From: Spisula solida | Lineage: Eukaryota; Mollusca; Bivalvia; Venerida; Mactridae | DNA length: 64,000 bases | Assembly: GCA_947247005.1 (NCBI GenBank) | Contig: OX365950.1 | Coordinates: forward strand, 12,970,720-13,034,719 | Direction of reading: 5' to 3' | Shown: positions 59,275 to 64,000 of the stretch, piece after piece | Position numbering within the stretch: position 1 is the stretch's first letter | Layout: each line of letters starts with the position of its first letter | Translations under genes and position numbers: made by a program | The notes under the pieces: generated by a model | What the model saw: the letters and a program-made list of their open reading frames with translations, nothing else | Told to the model about the DNA's origin: nothing | The model's database searches: none

Positions 59275-59697
59275 ATCAGTGTAGCAATACCACATGACTT
59301 TTGGCTACAGTTACAAGAAGAAATTTTTAAACATTGGAAAATAAAACAACCATAAGTATTTTGTTTCTTCATCGTTTTCTTTGAAATATACGCCACGCTA
59401 AGGGGGAAATTATTTCCTTTCCATGAAATATAAAATCTTTTTCAGCAGCTTTACTGATTTTTCCATTACCCTGTGAAACCTACACCTTACACGGTTTAAC
59501 AGAGTAATTGACAAAACGGCACAGCCGCTGAAAAAGAATTTATATTTCATGAAAAGCAAATTATTTCCCCCTTAGCGTGGTGTATATTATATAAAAATTG
59601 ACGAATATAAATACTTATGGCTATATTTGTGTTCCAATGTTTACAAATTTCTACTTGGAACTGTAGCAAAAAGTCACGTGGTATTGCTACCCTGTGA
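59275..59697. mobile_element. foldback element with arms of about 180 bp
   Basis: Left arm 59275-59455 and right arm 59515-59697 are inverted copies. Examples: GTAGCAATACCACATGACTT versus the inverse of AAGTCACGTGGTATTGCTAC, and CCACGCTAAGGGGGAAATTA versus the inverse of AAATTATTTCCCCCTTAGCGTGG. The spacer is about 60 bp. No coding sequence. Confidence 0.92.
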
Positions 59698-59909
59698 ATG
59701 ACCCCTGACTTTGAGGGCAATGACGGTTGTGTGATACAAGGAATCCGAGGGCATTTTCCTATCTCTTTTCGAATAGACACCTTGGTTCTTCAACGCATGC
59801 GGTGTACAACACTGATACACGCTAAACTACTTCTGGGTTACCAACCAGTTCATCTCTAATAGGGTAACTAAGTAAACACTGATTTAAGTTTTTCAGAAAA
59901 GACTAAGTG

Positions 59910-59996
59910 CCCAGGTCCAGGATCGAACTTAGAGACCTCTGGACTCGTAGTCAAAAGTGTTATCCACTCCATCACTGTGCCACCACACTCAGCAGT
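59910..59996 (-). mobile_element. tRNA-like SINE head, family 3
   Basis: On the minus strand GTGGTGGCACAGTGATGGAG and AAGTTCGATCCTGGACC act as A and B boxes. The anticodon-arm-like part is imperfect. A relic, not a tRNA gene. Confidence 0.45.
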
Positions 59997-60906
59997 TATA
60001 ACAGCAGGCTTAATTAACAGTACATATTAATGCTGACAATATCACAGATAGAAAGATTGGACCCTCTCACTACTTCATGAGCTAACCTGGTGGTCTTTAG
60101 AAATAAAGATCTAGGAGTTCATGCAAAGACAAAGTGGTATACAGTCATAAGTTACCTAGACAGAACCTGATTTTTGACCAGCAACTGCAATCCAAGTTAA
60201 AGCCTGTAATTAAGTACCATGCATGTACCCATTCCACAAGTATACTTATATCTCTTTAATCATAAGCCCCTCGTAAGTTGCATAATGACATGTACAGAAC
60301 TTAAGTATAACTCTACTGTAATGCTTGTATCTTCACCCCATGATCAAATCATGTAGCAAGACCAACAGTTACCATTAAAAAGTTCAATTAAGGAAAACTA
60401 TAAATACGTCCATATAAGCGTACCAGTTCTGCAACCTTGCCTGTCAGTCACATATCAGCTCTACTGGTAAATACCCGCATCTCCACTAGTGAGAATATTG
60501 TGCCCGTCATGGCGGGATAAACAAGGGCAATTTTATAAAATTATTCACCCCAGAGGTGCACGGTGCACATTCATGTGACTTGATTTGATATCACATCAAG
60601 CAAAATATGTACACAGAACATAAGTTTAGAACATAGTTTCTTAAATTCAGTATTTTTGTTATTAATACCTAGCTGAGACAAGTTCTTATTAAATAACCTT
60701 AAGGCACCTGACACACCTGACAACTTATCTTATCTTTTTCATGTCACCTGAAATTATGATATTGACAGTGACCCCTGCTTCTGCACTACCTAGATGTTTT
60801 GTTTTTATGAATGCAAAACTAATTTTGGGCCCATTAAGGCATTGGCCCTAACCCCTTTGCCAATAGCTGTATAATCTTTAAACCTTTTTGGTGCAGTATC
60901 AAACTC

Positions 60907-62085
60907 AATTCTAGAGGGAGAGACACAATTCTAGAGGGAGATTCTAGAGGGAGAGACACAATTCTAGAGGGATAGACACAATTCTAGAGGGATATTCTAG
61001 AGGGAGACAAAATTCTAGAGGGAGATTCTGGAGGGAGAGACACAATTCTAGAGGGAGAGACAAAATTCTAGAGGGATAGACAATTCTAGAGGGAGAGACA
61101 ATTCTAGAGGGAGAGACACAATTCTAGAGACACAATTCTAGAGGGAAAGACAAAATTCTAGAGGAAAAGACAAATTTCTAGAGGATGATTCTAGAGGGAG
61201 AGAAAAAATTCTAGAGGGAGATTCTAGAGGGAGAGACACAATTCTAGAGGGAGAGAAGACACAATTCTAGAGGGAGAGACACAATTCTAGAGGGAGACAA
61301 AATTTTAGAGGGAGATTCTAGAGGGAGAGACACAATTCTAGAGGGAGAGACAAAATTCTAGAGGGAGAGACACAATTCTAGAGGGAGATTCTAGAGGGAG
61401 AGACACAATTCTAGAGGGATAGACACAATTCTAGAGGGATATTCTAGAGGGAGACAAAATTCTAGAGGGAGATTCTGGAGGGAGAGACACAATTCTAGAG
61501 GGAGAGACAAAATTCTAGAGGGATAGACAATTCTAGAGGGAGAGACAATTCTAGAGGGAGAGACACAATTCTAGAGACACAATTCTAGAGGGAAAGACAA
61601 AATTCTAGAGGAAAAGACAAATTTCTAGAGGATGATTCTAGAGGGAGAGAAAAAATTCTAGAGGGAGATTCTAGAGGGAGAGACACAATTCTAGAGGGAG
61701 AGAAGACACAATTCTAGAGGGAGAGACACAATTCTAGAGGGAGACAAAATTTTAGAGGGAGATTCTAGAGGGAGAGACACAATTCTAGAGGGAGAGACAA
61801 AATTCTAGAGGGAGAGACACAATTCTAGAGGGAGATTCTAGAGGGAGAGACACAATTCTAGAGGGAGAGACACAATTCTAGAGGGAAATTCTAGAGGGAG
61901 AGACACAATTTTAGAGGGAGAGACAAAATTCTAGAGGGAGATTCTAAAGGGAGAGACACAATTCTAGAGGGAGAGAAACAATTCTAGAGGGAGATTCTAG
62001 AGGGAGAGACACAATTCTAGAGGGAAAGACAAAATTCTAGAGAGAGAGATTCTAGAGGGAGAAACAAAATTCTAGAGGAAGATTC
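60907..62085. repeat. TTCTAGAGGGAGAGACACAA minisatellite with 447-bp higher-order period
   Basis: About 1.2 kb built from the 20-bp unit TTCTAGAGGGAGAGACACAA and shortened variants. The interval 60907-61419 recurs at an offset of 447 bp (61354-61866) with the same order of variants and no difference seen by eye. Confidence 0.96.
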
Positions 62086-62089
62086 GTCT

Positions 62090-62820
62090 AGATGCATCAC
62101 AGTGTATCCATGATAGTGACATATACAAATTTCGGCTTTTAGGCTTCCTGAAAGTGCCAATCTGCCCATATATGTTTTAGTATGCTACAGATGTGCAAAG
62201 GATATTATATCCAGGTATTGGGTGATATTACATGTGTCCATGCCTGCCTTATAGTTTCGCTGATCATACCTGGATAAACTGCAATGTTTCGATATGTTTA
62301 GATAACCAGCAAAATTATGGAAGACATGAACATATGTTTCATCATTGGCGATACACATTAGACCTTTTTGACTGGGCTGTTTCTTTGAGCAGGTGATCTG
62401 ATTTCCATACCCAATATTAATACAGTAGTAGTGACGTAGTGGACTAGTAATGTTATATAATTAGGGACGGGAAGTACAACCTGCTCCAAGAAACAGCCCA
62501 GTCGAATAGGCCCATTGATATAAGAACTTGCATCAGCTATGTGTAATTTAACAAAAGCTTTTACATCAAAGACACAACTTTGTTGCCATATTACTGCTTG
62601 ATGTGATAACATAACATGTCCCATGATTACCTGTACACTGTGAGGTGGTGGAGGGTGGTGGCACAAAATTAAGCTTAAGCAAGCACTTTCACCATGTACA
62701 TCACCTCTTCACCATAGTGAATATTTACCTGGCATGGAGCCTATTTTATAAGACATACAAAGTTTTATTTCTGTACATGTAAAATATCATTAAATGTTGA
62801 ATAAAGTAACAATTTTACTG
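62090..62820. other. no gene recognised
   Basis: Mixed sequence with no accepted exon. The block GACTGGGCTGTTTCTTGGAGCAGG-like at 62370-62395 recurs inverted at 62478-62510 (CCTGCTCCAAGAAACAGCCC), giving an inverted repeat of about 110-bp span. Confidence 0.5.
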
Positions 62821-62824
62821 TCCA

Positions 62825-63000
62825 ACAAGAAGCGTTTTTACACAAACATTTGTATGTCTCCCACAAAGGGCCATAACATAATAAAATATTCATCTGACCA
62901 TATATAATTTCATGAAATTTTGAACTAAAAGGACAGCCTAACAGCTAGAAAGGTTTTTGATACAAAAATATATATGTCTCCCACAATGGACCATATCTCG
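62825..63000. repeat. two copies of a TATGTCTCCCACAA-containing repeat
   Basis: TGTATGTCTCCCACAAAGGG (62851) and TATATGTCTCCCACAATGGA (62969), with CCATAWC after each. Preceded by AACAAGAAGCG, like the start of the pearl-like elements, so probably a fragment of one. Confidence 0.45.
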
Positions 63001-63059
63001 GGCAAACATCATTTAATATAAAATTCCTGACAATACATGCAGCAAGGCTTAGTAGAGCA

Positions 63060-63997
63060 ATGTCGGGTATATCCGACAGTCGGCACTTATCGACACCTGC
63101 AAGTTAATTTCCTTTTTAATTGCCTGTTTTATCATCTATTGTTATGATGACGTCATCGTATCATGCGCTTATTTGTTTGTAATGTTTACTTTCGTTTTCT
63201 GGTAACGAGTAAAGGACATAACCCGTACATTTTTGGGGTTAAAAAATCGACCGCATGTCGTGATGTCATTATTATGGACCTTGTCGACTGGCATAAGACG
63301 AGTTAGTTCCTTTGGCGCGTTGTATGTGTATGATTTCGCATCTCTCAATCATGTTTTAGGACTGTTACATCAAAGTAAACATGGATTGACTGAAAGTTTA
63401 GTGTCCACAGTCTTATCATCGATAGTAACCTTGAAATGAGGGGTGTCGGTAATTGCCGCCGGCATTTCAAATGTTCGGTAGTTATCGACACCTATGTATA
63501 TGCTGATTGTTTATAGCTCATCCCCCATATAAATTTATCTTCTTAACAGGAAAAATATACAGCACATTCAAAATGAGAACGTTTTCTTAAATAAACGTAA
63601 ATTTGCTGTCTGCACATATGCGTTGTCATCATCAACAATTGTAGCCACAATTGCCGTAATTAGAAATTAATTGTTTATTCATGAATGTGTGATGAAGTAA
63701 TTTTATTTACATATAAAAGATGTTATCTGGATCGAATATCTGAAGCATTAAAGGTTTAAAATAAGCTACGAATGCTTCATAATAATGTTCTTATATCTTG
63801 TGTTTTACTATTGATTTTAAAGAAAAATCTATTTGGGTGTCGATAACTGTCGAAGTATGTCGGAAAGTGCCGACATGTGTGGTCTTTATACTTTACTTCT
63901 TCATAGCTCTTTTGGCGGAAAAGATGCGTAATGACGTCGTGTTAATGATTCAAGAAGGATCATGACATGCATGAGTGTCGGTAGATATCGACATCTA
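63060..63997. promoter_or_regulatory. cluster of TGTCG..CGACA motifs with CRE-like sites
   Basis: TGTCGG/TATCGACA elements, often as inverted pairs, at 63061-63100, 63443-63492, 63837-63878 and 63975-63995. A perfect TGACGTCA lies at 63148-63155 and TGACGTCG at 63932-63939. May be regulatory DNA or part of an unrecognised repeat. Confidence 0.3.
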
Positions 63998-64000
63998 ACA

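Overview
The window looks like genomic DNA from a marine invertebrate, most likely a bivalve mollusc. The genes have many short exons with GT-AG introns. The intergenic and intronic DNA is AT-rich and full of minisatellites, tRNA-derived SINEs, miniature inverted-repeat elements and short elements that end in (GACG)n-type microsatellites, as in bivalve 'pearl'/Helentron-like repeats. No bacterial operon, CRISPR array, rRNA gene or credible tRNA gene was seen. All exon models were built by eye from splice sites, codon phase and remembered family features; no search was run.

Layout. (1) 373-2089, plus strand: the last two coding exons of a gene I do not recognise, with a C-terminal coiled coil and a possible PDZ ligand. 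(2) 2.1-15.0 kb: intergenic DNA with 22-bp and 34-bp minisatellites, a GTAC-rich cryptic repeat split by a SINE, and a long stretch with nothing recognisable. (3) 15049-27771, plus strand: a complete 15-exon gene for an EF-hand protein phosphatase of the PPEF/rdgC family (661 residues); all exon phases join and all metal-ligand motifs are present. (4) 27.8-32.6 kb: the convergent interval, with a SINE and then the probable long 3' UTR of the next gene, which contains a 21-bp-pair hairpin. (5) 32616-55140, minus strand: 16 exons (691 residues, lacking the N-terminus) of an SLC4A11-like membrane transporter. (6) 55.2-64.0 kb: probably upstream intron or 5' flank of SLC4A11, with a long foldback element, a 1.2-kb minisatellite with a 447-bp higher-order period, and a cluster of TGTCG/CGACA motifs.

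PPEF is expected to be a Ca2+/calmodulin-linked Ser/Thr phosphatase (rdgC acts on rhodopsin in flies), and SLC4A11 a plasma-membrane H+/OH- or NH3-linked transporter. They are tail-to-tail neighbours and I see no reason to link their functions.

The most interesting observation is in SLC4A11. A 39-bp tandem repeat (12 units, 41301-41770) carries, in every unit, a copy of the 3' splice site and the first codons of the exon encoding the large extracellular loop. Because 39 is a multiple of 3, seven of these acceptors are in frame and could yield loops differing by 13-residue steps. Also notable are a three-deep nest of transposable elements at 52.4-53.4 kb and a composite element at 38.4-40.2 kb in which half of a tRNA-like sequence has been tandemly amplified.
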